Source: Apostichopus japonicus
Lineage: Eukaryota > Echinodermata > Holothuroidea > Aspidochirotida > Stichopodidae
Reading direction: 5' to 3'
Assembly: GCF_037975245.1 (NCBI RefSeq)
Contig: NC_092571.1
Span: forward strand, 8,656,501 to 8,720,500
Length of the DNA: 64,000 nucleotides
Shown: piece after piece, positions 43,285 to 55,573 of the stretch
How positions within the stretch are numbered: position 1 is the stretch's first letter
Layout: each line of letters begins with the position of its first letter
Notes under the pieces: generated by a model
The model's input: only the letters and a program-made list of their open reading frames with translations
Databases searched by the model: none
What the model was told of the DNA's origin: nothing
Program-made: the position numbers and the translations under genes

Positions 43285-45578
43285 TTTTTTGGTTCCTTGC
43301 TTTAGCAAAAGGAACCTATGCAGTCAGGTTGGCGTGTGTGTGTGTGTGTGTGTATGTGTGTATGCGTGTATGTGTGTGTGTGTGTGTGTCTGTGACACTT
43401 GCTTGGGTACGCTCTATCTCAATAAGGGAATGTTGGATTGAGGCCAAACTTGGACCATAGATCCGCCATATGGAGAAGGTGTGCCCTATTGTTTTTGGTG
43501 CTCACAAAGGTCACCAAAGGTCAGTTACGGTACAAAAACCGAAAATATTAAAACTGCAATAACTCCCAGTGCCAATGTGCGACAAGGTTGATATTTTGGG
43601 ACAAGTTGTGAACTGGTTAGGGGAACATTTTCAAACTAAACGCTCATGTGATCCGAGGTCACCAAAGGTCAATTAATGATAAAAAACTAGTATTTTTGCG
43701 ATAACTTGAGAACAAATTGTCCGTTAGGGTTGGGAGTTGCTTCAATGTTATCCAATTGTCGACCCGCATCTGGGTGACCCTTGACCTCAATTTGACCTCC
43801 GGTGACCTTTACGTGTTTTTGGGGATTTTTACAGTTTTGATGCTATTTTCAGATGTCAAAGGTACCTTCTGATCATAAATGTCAATAGGTTGACCCCGTG
43901 TGACCTTCGTGTGCGAAGTTATATGGGGTCAAAGTTTTTCGGTCGGAGTTAGGATGGTTGTACAGACTTTTCGTTTTGTTTTTTGGAATCAGGAGATTAA
44001 ACTACATCTGAAACCAAGGTCAAAAGGTCAAAGGTCACATAAGAAAAAATGTGCTTATTTTGGGAGGAAACAAGCAAAAAAGGAAATGTTTGGTTTTGAT
44101 GCTAGATTTGGATATCAAAGGTACCTTCCGATCAAAAATGTCAATTGGTTGACACCTGTGTGACCTTCGTGTGCGAAGTTATACGAGGTCAAAGTTAATT
44201 TTCAGACATATAATGCAACAACTCCCAGTGCCAAGGTGTGACATGGTTGATATTTTTGGACAAGTTGCAAATGGTATAAGGAAATATTTTCAAACTTAAC
44301 GGTCATGTGATCCGAGGTCACCAAAGGTCAATTAATGATAATAAACTAGTATTTTGGGGGCAGAAAATGGGCAAAAAAAAAATGTTTGAATTTGTATAGT
44401 TTGATGCTCTAATTTAGGTCTCATCAATCAAAAATGTCGATAAGGTGACCCAAGGTGACCTTTGTGTGTTAAGTTATATGAGGTCAAAGTTAATTTTCAG
44501 ACATTTAGTATAATAATTCCCAGTGCCAAGGTGTTACACAGTTGATATTTTGAGACAAGTAGCAAATGGTGTAGGGGAATATTTTCAAACTTAAGGGTCA
44601 TGTGATCCGAGGTCACCAAAGGTCAATTAATGATAAAAAACTAGTATTTTTGCGATAACTTGAGAACAAATTGTCCGTTAGAGTTGGGAGTTGCTTCAAT
44701 GTAATCCAATTGTCGACCCGCATCTGGGTGACCCTTGACCTCATTTTGACCTCTGGTGACCTTTTCGTGTTTTGTGGATTTTTACAGTTTCGATGCTATT
44801 TTCAGATGTCAAAGGTACCTTCTGATCATAAATGTCAATGGGTTGACCCCCATGTGACCTTCGTGTGCGAAGTTATACAAGGTCAAAGTTAATTTTCAGA
44901 CATTTAATGCAATAACTCCCAGTTCCAAGTTGTGACAAGGTTGATATTTTCGAGTAGTTGCAAATGGTATAGGGAAATATTTTCAAACTTAACGGTCATG
45001 TGGTCCAACGTCACCAAAGGTCAGCTAATGTTAAAAAAGTAGTATTTTGGGGGGAGAAAATGGGCAAAGAAAAAATGTTTGAATTTTTACAGTCATGCTC
45101 TATTTAGGTCTCACCGATCAAAAATGTCAATTGGTTGACCTCCGGGTGACCTTTGTGTGTGAAGTTATGTATACAAGTTCAAAGTTAATTTCTTGAAATT
45201 TAATGCAATTAAATCTCAATGCCAAGGTGTGACATGGTTGATATTTTGGGGCAAGTTGTGAATGGGGTGGTGGAACATTTTGAAACTTAAAGGTCATGTC
45301 ATCTGAAGTCATTAATGTTATCATATCTGTTGACATGCTTGTAGGTCTCTTATATTTCTTACATTTTCGACACCATATTTAGATCTCAAAAGTGCCTTTT
45401 GATCCAAAATCCGATCACATTTTGTGATCACAAAAGTGTTGGCTATAGTGTTGGTTACTTTATGCGTACATGTAGGACCACAATTACTTGGACTATTTGA
45501 GCCCAATCTTGCTTGATAATATTATGTGTATTGTCATATACCCCAAGCAAGGAACCACAGTGCCCTTGGGCTCTTGTT
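43285..45578 (+). repeat. GGTTCC family copy A with AGGTCA half-site arrays
   Basis: It starts GGTTCCTTGCT, with an inverted GCAAAAGGAACC 4 bp later, then a (GT)n run. It ends AGCAAGGAACCACAGTGCCC plus TTGGGCTCTTGTT. GGTTCCTTGCT and AGCAAGGAACC form terminal inverted repeats. The interior is imperfect 300- and 400-bp repeats containing CACCAAAGGTCA and TGACCTTTG-type motifs. No target duplication was found and the class is unknown. Confidence 0.88.
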
Positions 45579-45660
45579 TAAACAGAATATTGGACTTTGG
45601 AAAAGCGCCCCCTTAAACCTTAAAAAAGGCTCGTAAATACATTAAAGGGGGGGGGGGCCA

Positions 45661-45706
45661 TTTTTGGTTCCTTGCTTTAGCAAAAGGAACCTATGTAGTC
45701 AGGTTG

Positions 45707-45749
<43 letters not shown>

Positions 45750-48700
45750 TGTGTGTGCATCTGTGACACTTGCTTGGGTACGCTCTATCTCAATAAGGGA
45801 AAGTTGGATTGAGGCCAAACTTGGACTATAGATCCGCCATATGGAGAAGGTGTGCCCTATTGTTTTTGGTGCCCACAAAGGTCACCGAAGGTCAGTTATG
45901 GTCCAAAAACCGAAAATATTAAAACTGCAATAACTCCCAGTGCCAATGTGTGACAAGATTGATATTTTGGGACAAGGTGTGAACTGGTCAGGGGAGCATT
46001 TTCAAACTTAACGGCCATGTGATCCGAGGTCACCAAAGGTCAATTAATGATAAAAAACTAGTATTTTTGCGATAACTTGAGAACGAAATGTCCGTTAGGG
46101 TTGGGAGTTGCTTCAATGTTATCCAATTGTCGACCCGCATCTGGGTGACCCTTGACCTCAATTTGACCTCTGTTGACCTTTACGTGTTTTTGGGGATTTT
46201 TACAGTTTTGATGCTATTTTCACATGTCAAAGGTACCTTCTGATCATAAATGTCAATAGGTTGACCCCGTGTGACCTTTATGTGCGAAGTTATATGGGGT
46301 CAAAGTTTTTTGGTCGGAGTTAAGATGGTTGTACAGACTTTTCGTTTTGTTTTTTGGAATCAGGAGATTAAACTACATGTGAAACCAAGGTCAAAAGGTC
46401 AAAGGTCACATTAGAAAAAATGTGCTTATTTTGGGAGGAAACGAGCAAAAAAGGAAATGTTTGGTTTTGATGCTAGATTTGGATATCAAAGGTACCTTCC
46501 GATCAAAAATGTCAATTGGTTGACACCCGTGTGACCTTCGTGTGCGAAGTTGTACGAGGTCAAAGTTAATTTTCAGACATATAATGCAACAACTCCCAAT
46601 TCCAAGGTGTGACATGGTTGATATTTTTGGACAAGCTGCAAATGGTATAGGGGAATATTTTCAAACTTAACGGTCATGTGATCCGAGGTCACCAAAGGTC
46701 AATTAATGTTAAAAAACTATTATTTTGGGGGCAGAAAATGGGCAAAGAAAAAATGTTTGAATTTGTATAGTTTGATGCTCTAATTTAGGTCTCATCAATC
46801 AAAAATGTCAATAAGTTGACCCAAGGTGACCTTTGTATGTTAAGTTATATGAGGTCAAAGTTAATTTTCAGACATTTAGTGTAATAACTCCCAGTGCCAA
46901 GGTGTTACACAGTTGATATTTTGAGACAAGTTGCAAATGGTATAGGGGAATATTTTCAAACTTAAGGGTCATGTGATCCGAGGTCACCAAAGGTCAATTA
47001 ATGATAAAAAACTAGTATTTTTGCGGTAACTTGAGAACAAATTGTCCGTTAGGGTTGGGAGTTGCTTCAATGTAATCCAATTGTCGACCCGCATCTGGGT
47101 GACCCTTGACCTCAATTTGACCTCTGGTGACCTTTTCGTGTTTTGTGGATTTTTACAGTTTCGATGCTATTTTCAGATGTTAAAGGTACCTTCTGATCAT
47201 AAATGTCAATTGGTTGACCCCCGTGTGACCTTCGTGTGCGAAGTTATATGAGGTCAAAGTTAATTTTCAGACATTTAATGCAATAACTCCCAGTTCCAAG
47301 TTGTGACAAGGTTGATATTTTTGGAGTAGTTGCAAATGGTATAGGGGAATATTTTCAAACTTAACGGTCATGTGATACAAGGTCACCAAAGGTCAATTCA
47401 TGATAAAAAACTAGTATTTTTGCGATAACTTGAGAACAGATTGTCCGTTAGGGTTGGGAGTTGCTTCAATGTAATCCAATTGTCGACCCGCATCTGGATG
47501 ACCCTTGACCTCAGTTTGACCTCTGGTGACCTTTTCGTGTTTTGTGGATTTTTACAGTTTCGATGCTATTTTTAGATGTTAAAGGTACCTTCTGATCATA
47601 AATGTTAATGGGTTGACCCCCGTCTGACCTTCGTGTGCTAAGTTATATGAGGTCAAAGTTAATTTTCAGACATTTAGTGTAATAACTCCCAGTGCTGAGG
47701 TGTTACACAGTTGATATTTTGAGGCAAGTTGCAAATGGTATAGGGGAATATTTTCAAACTTAAGGGTCATGTGATCCGAGGTCACCAAAGGTCAATTAAT
47801 GATAAAAAACTAGTATTTTTGCGATAACTTGAGAACAGATTGTTCGTTAGGGTTGGGAGTTGCTTCAATGTAATCCAATTGTCGACCCGCATCTGGGTGA
47901 CCCTTGACCTCAATTTGACCTCCTGGTGACCTTTTCGTGTTTTGTGGATTTTTACAGTTTCGATGCTATTTTTAGATGTTAAAGGTACCTTCTGATCATA
48001 AATGTCAATGGGTTGACCCCCGTCTGACCTTCGTGTGCTAAGTTATATGAGGTCAAAGTTAATTTTCAGACATTTAGTGTAATAACTCCCAGTGCCAAGG
48101 TGTTACACAGTTGATATTTTGAGGCAAGTTGCAAATGGTATAGGGGAATATTTTCAAACTTAAGGGTCATGTGATCCGAGGTCACCAAAGGTCAATTAAT
48201 GATAAAAAACTAGTATTTTTGCGATAACTTGAGAACAGATTGTTCGTTAGGGTTGGGAGTTGCTTCAATGTAATCCAATTGTCGACCCGCATCTGGGTGA
48301 CCCTTGACCTCAATTTGACCTCCTGGTGACCTTTTCGTGTTTTGTGGATTTTTACAGTTTCGATGCTATTTTCAGATGTTAAAGGTACCTTCTGATCATA
48401 AATGTCAATGGGTTGACCCCCATGTGACCTTCGTGTGCGAAGTTATATGAGGTCAAAGTTAATCTTCAGACATTTAATGCAATAACTCCCAGTTCCAAGG
48501 TGTGACAATGTTTATTTTTTTGGACAAGTTGCAAATGGTATAGGGGAATATTTTCAGACTTAACGGTCATGTGATACAACGTCACCAAAGGTCAGCTAAT
48601 GTTAAAAAAGTAGTATTTTAAGGGGAGAAAATGGGCACATAAAAAATGTTTGAATTTTTACAGTCATGCTCTATTTAGGTCTCACCGATCAAAAATGTCA

Positions 48701-49152
48701 ATTGGTTGACCTTCGGGTGACCTTTGTGTGTGACGTTATAATGTATACAAGTTCAAAGTTAATTTTTTTAAATTTAATGCAATTAAATCTCAATGCCAAG
48801 GTGTGACATGGTTGATATTTTGGGACAAGTTGTGAACGGGGTGGTGGAACATTTTGAAACTTAAAGGTCATGTCATCTGAGGTCACCAATATTATCATAT
48901 CTGTTGACACGCTTGTAGGTCTCTTATATTTCTTACATTTTCGACACCATATTTACATCTCAAAAGTGCCTTTTGATCCAAAATCTGATCACATTTTGTG
49001 ATCACAAAAGTGTTGGCTATAGTGTTGGTTACTTTATGGGAACATGTAGGACCACAATTACTTGGACTATTTGAGCCCAATCTTGCTTGATAATATTATG
49101 TGTATTGTCATATACCCCAAGCAAGGAACCACAGTGCCCTTGGGCTCTTGTT
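45661..49152 (+). repeat. GGTTCC family copy B (longest)
   Basis: Its termini are the same as copy A. It is longer because a ~400-bp internal unit is present in several tandem copies (46483-48480). It starts only about 80 bp after copy A ends. Confidence 0.9.
46483..48480 (+). repeat. ~400-bp tandem array inside copy B
   Basis: The landmark AATAACTCCC recurs at 46883, 47282, 47681, 48081 and 48481, a 399-400-bp period with high identity between neighbours. Copy C shows the same period (about 49670, 50069, 50469). Confidence 0.92.
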
Positions 49153-49424
49153 AACTTTTTATTTTCCAAAATAGTCCCCAGAGCCAAATCTAATTGCATT
49201 GCAGATGTTGCACTATATTTGAGCCAAATTTAGCTTGTAAAAGTAAAGCGTAATATGCATCGAACTAATTTATTATTATTTAGCAATCATCATTTAAATA
49301 AAGCTCAGGGTTCCATGCCTCAATTTAAAATCAGACATTTGATTGGCCAATGTTTAGTACACAGGGTCGTAGCCAGTATGTAGCACTGTAGGCCCGGGCC
49401 TTCACTTTTTGGGCCAAGTTTTCC

Positions 49425-51140
49425 TTTTTGGTTCCTTGCTTTAGCAAAAGGAACCTATGCAGTCAGGTTGGCGTGTGTGTATGTGTGTATGTGTGTGCGT
49501 CTGTGACACTTGCTTGGGTAGGCTCTATCTCAATAAGGGAATGTTGGATTGAGGCCAAACTTGGACTATAGATTCGCCATATGGAGAAGGTGTGCCCTAT
49601 TGTTTTTGGTGCCCACAGAGGTCACCAAAGGTCAGTTATGGTCCAAAAACCGAAAATATTAAAACTGCAATAACTCCCAGTGCCAATGTGCGACAAGGTT
49701 GATATTTTGGGACAAGTTGTGAACTGGTTAGGGGAACATTTTCAAACTTAACAGTCATGTGATCCGAGGTCACCAAAGGTCAATGAATGATAAAAAACTA
49801 GTATTTTTGCAATAACTTGAAAACGAAATGTCCGTTAGGGTTAGGAGTTGCCTCAATGTAATCCAATTGTTGACCCGCATCTGGGTGACCCTTGACCTCA
49901 ATTTGACCTCTGGTGACCTTTACGTGTTTTGTGGATTTTTACAGTTTCGATGCTATTTTCAGATGTCAAAGGTACCTTCTGATCATAAATGTCAATGGGT
50001 TGACCCCCGTGTAACCTTCGTGTGCGAAGTTATATGAGGTCAAAGTTAATTTTCAGACATTTAATGCAATATCTCCCAGTTGAAAGGCGTGACAAGGTTG
50101 ATATTTTTGGAGTAGTTGCAAATGGTATAGGGGAATATTTTCAAACTTAACAGTCATGTGGTACAAGGTCACCAAAGGTCAATTAATGATAAAAAACTAG
50201 TATTTTTCCGATAACTTAAGAACAAATTGTCCGTTAGGGTTGGGAGTTGCTTCAATGTTATCCAATTGTCGACCCGCATCTGGGTGACCCTTGACCTCAA
50301 TTTGACCTCTGGTGACCTTTTCGTGTTTTGTGGATTTTTACAGTTTCGATGCTATTTTCAGATGTTAAAAGGTACCTTCTGATCATAAATGTCAATGGGT
50401 TGACCCCCGTGTGACCTTCGTGTGCAAAGTTATATGGGGTCAAAGTGAATTTTCAGACATTTAATGCAATAACTCCCAGTGCCAAGGTGTGACAAGGTTG
50501 ATTTTTTTGGACAAGTTGCAAATGGTATAGGGGAATATTTTCAAGATTAACGGTCATGTGATCCAACGTCACCAAAAGTCAGCTAATGTTAAAAAAGTAG
50601 TATTTTGGGGGGAGAAAATGGGCAAAGAAAAAATGTTTGTATTTTTACAGTCATGCTCTATTTAGGTCTTACCGATCAAAAATGTCAATTGGTTGACCTC
50701 CCGGTGACCTTTGTGTGTGAAGTTATGTATACAAGTTCAAAGTTAATTTTTAGACATTTAATGCAATTAAATCTCAATGCCAAGGTGTGACATGGTTGAT
50801 ATTTTGGGACAAGTTGTGAATGGGGTGGTGGAACATTTTGAAACTTAAAGGTCATGTCATCTGAGGTCACCAATTTTATCATATCTGTTGACACGCTTGT
50901 AGGTCTCTTATATTTCTTACATTTTCGACGCCATATTTAGACCTCAAAAGTGCCTTTTCATCAAAAATCAGATCGCATTTTGTGATCACAAAAGTGTTGG
51001 CTATAGTGTTGGTTACTTTATGGGAACATGTAGGACTACAATTACTTGGACTATTTAAGCCCAATCTTGCTTGATAATATTATGTGTATTGTCTGTCATA
51101 TACCCCAAGCAAGGAACCACAGTGCCCTTGGGCTCTTGTT
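49425..51140 (+). repeat. GGTTCC family copy C (shortest)
   Basis: This has the same 5' hairpin, short (GT)n, half-site repeats and 3' end (GGAACCACAGTGCCCTTGGG then CTCTTGTT) as copies A and B, with fewer internal units. Confidence 0.9.
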
Positions 51141-51389
51141 GACAAATTTCGATTAAGACAATGTTAATCAAAAAAATGGAATTTACAGTATAAACTTGGT
51201 AGTAATGTATCATATCAATGTACTGTACATGTGAACATGAAAATAAGATGACAGTACATAATGTTGCTAGGCATATAGACATTGCATAAAATACCAACCA
51301 TTACATATATATACGCAAATGTACAGTTATGAACAGTTCTAGGATCAACATCCAGTTAAGAAATTGGAACCATACACAAACTCATGATC

Positions 51390-52440
51390 AAAACTAGTGT
51401 TTGCAGGGGGTATCCAGGTACCCAGCGCAATACTACCCGGTTCACATGCACTTTAGGCTACTAATAAAACTGCTGATATGTGTCTTTTTTAACCCGCCCT
51501 TGCAAGTCAGAGCAATTAAAGAACTACACTTAACTTTGTCCATTTTCCCCGACCATATATGAACGAGCAAATATTATCAGATTAGGTTAGTGTTTGCACA
51601 GGGTATCCGGGTACTCGCCCGACGCGATACTACCCGGTTCCTAATTTATTACCTGAATCCTACGCAAAGTGTTATTGTTTGGGAAATCAATGGTTGACTT
51701 AGTGTGTTGTTAGGCTACCATGTGGTTGAAGATAACATCAATAACGAAAGTATTCCAGGGATATCTTATAGCTGCGTCACAATTTTAGCGAATAAACAGA
51801 TGGTTAGGCTAGATTTCCCCATTGACTTAGTGTGGTGTTTGGCTACCATGTGGAAGAAATTGAAAGAATTCTCACAATTAATATTTATTCATTTGTTTAT
51901 TTCATAGAAGGAAACACTGACAAGGATTTTTACGAGATGTTACTAATGGATTATAGACAGGATAACTAAAAAATAATAATCGCAAGTGGCTTTTTAACTA
52001 AACGTTTATTCCAAATGCGATGAAATTGCGCGAATCGTGCAATCTCGCGGCTAATGCAAACCCTGGGCCTGCATAATAGATAGTAGTAGTAAAAAGTGTC
52101 TAAGAGCTAAATTGGATATTTATTTGATCTGATCCAATAGATGTGTAGAGCAAACATAAGCAGCGGCAGCAGTGCGATGTTAGTAGTGATGTTAATAACA
52201 TGAAGTTATTAACAAGTTAATGAAAGAAACAAATGCAAATAGAAACTATTCAGGAAGGTTTAAAACCTTATCTTACACCTACGTATTTGAACATGAAAAC
52301 ATTTTCAGTGGAAAATATAATTCATTTATGAAAGCATCCAATATGTAATTTCTTGAAAATCGCAATACTCAAGGGTTTTCTGGGTACCCAGATACCCGAC
52401 GGGTTACGTCTCTCGGGTAACCTGTTTCCAATTTTGGGAA
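51390..52440. repeat. GGGTACCC-containing repeat cluster
   Basis: Related blocks occur at about 51394-51450, 51590-51645 (inner GATACTACCCGGTTC) and 52375-52430 (GGGTACCCAGATACCCG). Between them is a direct duplication of GGCTACCATGTGG-containing sequence about 130 bp apart (51692 and 51822). This is probably a degraded TIR-type repeat with unresolved borders. Confidence 0.45.
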
Positions 52441-52904
52441 ATCCTGATCATAAACATTTCAAACTGAAAGAGATGATCTAGGCATGCTTTGTGCATGTTT
52501 TGAATGGAATGCATTAAGTGGCTATTTACCTGATTGTCGGAATAAGCATGGTGCACATAATTTTCTGCACCCAGTCACAGTCTGTGAGTTGAGAGACTCA
52601 TCAAGCCATGGTGGAGGGAATTTTTATCTGTTATATATCCCATCTAAACAGTCAAAAAGTGTTCAGCATTACACTCTCGCAGTTTGTATTGTATAAAAAG
52701 AAATTTTAATGTTTTTTCAAATATGTGAGTACTTGGGTGTGTGTTGGGGTGGGGGGTATATAGTGAGGTCATTAAAGCTGACTCAAATTTTGGGGATATA
52801 TGTGATATGGTGCATAGTTTGGCTACAAATTAGTTGTTTAAGAGCTGGTACATAAATGTTATGACAGTGGGTGATGGTGTAACTCTTTTAATATTCCACT
52901 ACTA

Positions 52905-52948
52905 TAAGCAAGGAACCATAGTGCCCTTTGTGTCTCTGGGCTTTGAAA
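52905..52948 (+). repeat. Orphan 3' end of the GGTTCC family
   Basis: AAGCAAGGAACCATAGTGCC and a CTGGGCTTTG end match the 3' terminus of copies A-C. The rest of the element is missing or too diverged to recognise. Confidence 0.55.
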
Positions 52949-53263
52949 AGGGTGATGGGAATGTAAACCCCTCTGGATTTTGGCTTATTACTGTGTTTAT
53001 TACGTCCATACACCCACCAAATTATGCATAAATGTCAGGCATATCAAGACTGGGATTGGGTAAGTAAGCACCCATTATTTAAGTACGATTGAGTAAGTAA
53101 ATAAGTACATAAGTCAGCCTTCACTAATGTTGTTTTATGTTCAGTTTACTTTGTTAACTATTACTTTGTCATAGTCTATTCCTCTCATAGATTTAAAGTC
53201 TAACAAGGTTGAATTCTTTAATTTGTTTATAAGTTCTAACTTTCTTAAACTTTGATATTTCAG

Positions 53264-53315
53264 TTCTTTTTGGAAGACTAGGGAGAGGTGAAGATACAGT
53301 TGAACAAGAAGAGAG
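53264..53315 (+). CDS. UXS1: UXS1 exon 2: end of anchor and lumenal stem
   Basis: It has an acceptor (TTGATATTTCAG) and a donor (GAG/GTACTG). At 52 nt it enters in phase 1 and completes the anchor (ILFGRLGRG), then an acidic stem (EDTVEQEE). It joins exon 3 in frame. No similarity beyond context is claimed, because UXS1 stems are poorly conserved. Confidence 0.75.
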
Positions 53316-53750
53316 GTACTGTTGATCAGATGTTCTTTATCTTGTGTATATAAACCCATAACATATCAAATTTACTAAGCGCAATGAATTATATACTGCT
53401 TTAACATCCTGCATTAAATATTTTAAGTGTTAGCCTTAGTGTACATCATGCCTCGACAATTTTTTTTAAACTACTCACCAACTGGCGATCGAGTCTAAAA
53501 TTCTACTCACCAAAATGTGAAATTTACTCCCCATTTTTGCACTCTGGTTTTAAGGGGGAAGGGTCAATGAAAAACTACTGTCTGAAATACATGACATACA
53601 TTTTCTTTAAATGTATGTTTTTCCTGTTTGCCTTGCCTTGACTTTTTCGTTGCTTTTCAGGTCATCTTTTCTTGGATATAACTAACCTTCAGTTCAGCTA
53701 TTTTTGTATTGTTATGATTCATCTAGGTGTTATTCTGCTTATCACTGCAG

Positions 53751-53796
53751 GGCAGATACTGATAACCTCAACAGGATGGATAGTGTTATAAATGAG
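53751..53796 (+). CDS. UXS1: UXS1 exon 3: lumenal stem
   Basis: This 46-nt exon lies between an acceptor (ATCACTGCAG) and a donor (AATGAG/GTTCG). It encodes ADTDNLNRMDSVINE and ends in phase 0. It is short and supported by phase continuity with its neighbours. Confidence 0.75.
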
Positions 53797-54950
53797 GTTC
53801 GTTTTCTTGGCTGTTTTCTTTTCTTTCCTCTGTCCATGTCAAAGGATCAGGTTGTGTTTGAAGTATAGAGTAAAAAATGACACATTTCACTGGCAAATTC
53901 AGTTTTCTAGGAGAAAGGATTAATTGTTTGGGGTACTATCATAAAAGTGGAGCATGTGTTAACAAGGCCAGCAGTATCATCAAATACCCTGTCATCTAAA
54001 TCTTTAGTGCTCACAAAAGAAGTTATAGCTTAAATTGCATTCTCATATCCTGTGTACTAGCTCCAGGTACCAGCCATTATAGGTGAAAGAAAGCTATTGA
54101 TCTAACTTGTTTGTTTTGTCAAACTTTTAGTAATTGAGCATTAGGGCGTTAATGGTTTTCTTTCTGTGATCCTTAAGTTTAGTGATGCATATAAGTGTGT
54201 ACAAACATAGATTGCAGCATAATCTGTTGGGCAATCATTGAGTTTTCAGAAGTCTGCTTGTTGTTGTTGGACAACATGGTCCTTCTAAGAACATAAATGA
54301 TCATTTATGCTTAAAAGAAGATATGATGTATTCCTCTTACTGTAATCATATATTGGTTGCCTGTCTGACAACTGCATGGGCTGGTTTGGTTTTCCATTGA
54401 AATTGCTCTTATTGAAATTTGGTTAGATTGATATTAAAACCAGTCATCTAAGGATTACAATAATTTAATCCTGAGGTCTCTCCCTCAAGCAGTTTTGCTC
54501 TTTACAAATTGTAATTATTTCCTAGTCAGTGTTTCTTAGAGAATTTATCCTGGTCAAACCACTTTACAACTTGCACATTTGTGCCTCATGAAAAAAAGAG
54601 ATATTTTCACTATGTAGTTGTGAGGCAGGTTTTGAGTTGAAATCGACAATGTGTCTGTGCTCAGATACAATTACATTTAGTCCATAAAATGAAATTTCCA
54701 AGAACTTGTATTTTCAATAATTAAGACTAGTTCATTCACTTAGTGTTGGTGTAACTGTTTGCTGATGAATGAGAGTGTTACATAATAGAAATTTCATGGT
54801 AAGAAAATTGTCTGATTGGGACAATCAAGTGCTAGTTAGGAGACTTTCTGTGAAAATAAAGCTAGAAAATAAATAGATCTATTTTCATAACTCTTAACTT
54901 TAAACTGGTATAGTGATTGTACTAAAGGTTTGTGTGCTCACCTCCATCAG

Positions 54951-54994
54951 GTTGTCATACCTTTGCAAAAGAGAATCGAAGAACTGGAAAAACT
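54951..54994 (+). CDS. UXS1: UXS1 exon 4: coiled-coil stem
   Basis: This 44-nt exon lies between CCTCCATCAG and GTAAGT. VVIPLQKRIEELEKL matches the conserved UXS1 stem helix (human VEPLREKIRDLEKS), which likely helps oligomerisation. Confidence 0.88.
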
Positions 54995-55479
54995 GTAAGT
55001 TAAAATTCATTTTTTTAGTTAATTGAGTTTTCATATTATGGGAAAAGTTCAACCGATTACAATCTGTTGCAGCTGTTTTAAGTAACCGATCTGCAGTTAC
55101 ATATAATTAGCCCATGTGTTGGCAAAATTGCCAGAGGACAGTTGTTTACTATACAAGGAAGTAATCTTTCGTTGGCCGAAGCATTGTGATGTGCAGCTTG
55201 TCAACTAACCATTTACACTGTGTACCAAGTATGATGAAAAAAGATTGCAATTAATCCAACTAAGACACCATTCAAATTTTTTTACGAGTGAAAAATGTTA
55301 ATGACCAAGTAAGTAAAGAATTTGCTTCAATTCACATTTAATCACCCACCATGCAACTTTTGCCAGGTACCTGTATGTAATATATTTCACTAGAAAAAAA
55401 ATGTAAATTGTTAGCAAAACTTAAAAAGGTACACAAGTGCCAGCATTTGGCATCTGAGCACCTTCAAAAATCAAAAAAT

Positions 55480-55573
55480 TTATCAAAGGGAAGGACAGCC
55501 CCTCTCCCTTAGACCCCTCCCCCAAGACAGCGATCAGTATACCCGGCACTCAGGAAATCCTGGGCACACCCCT
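55480..55573. mobile_element. Right end of a truncated TIR element (UXS1 intron 4)
   Basis: The sequence ends CCTGGGCACACCCCTG, a hAT-like right terminus. No left end or target duplication was found in the intron. Confidence 0.4.

Larger units (their letters stand above)
41403..53263 (+). other. UXS1 intron 1 (11.9 kb), repeat-rich
   Basis: The intron has GT...AG borders. Besides repeats A, B and C it holds an ACT-rich stretch (about 41440-41470), GGACAACC/GGTTGTCC repeats near 41630-41690, a GC-rich transposon end near 43030-43075, (GT)n runs and the GGGTACCC repeats at 51.4-52.4 kb. A 64-codon frame at 42309-42503 (ASCVICDGEIVTVTELPQKT) looks protein-like but is unassigned. Confidence 0.7.

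Noticed and set aside
43900-50790. Recurrent 60-90-codon frames across copies A-C
   Set aside because: They repeat with the 400-bp units, have variable ends, and encode no recognisable domain.
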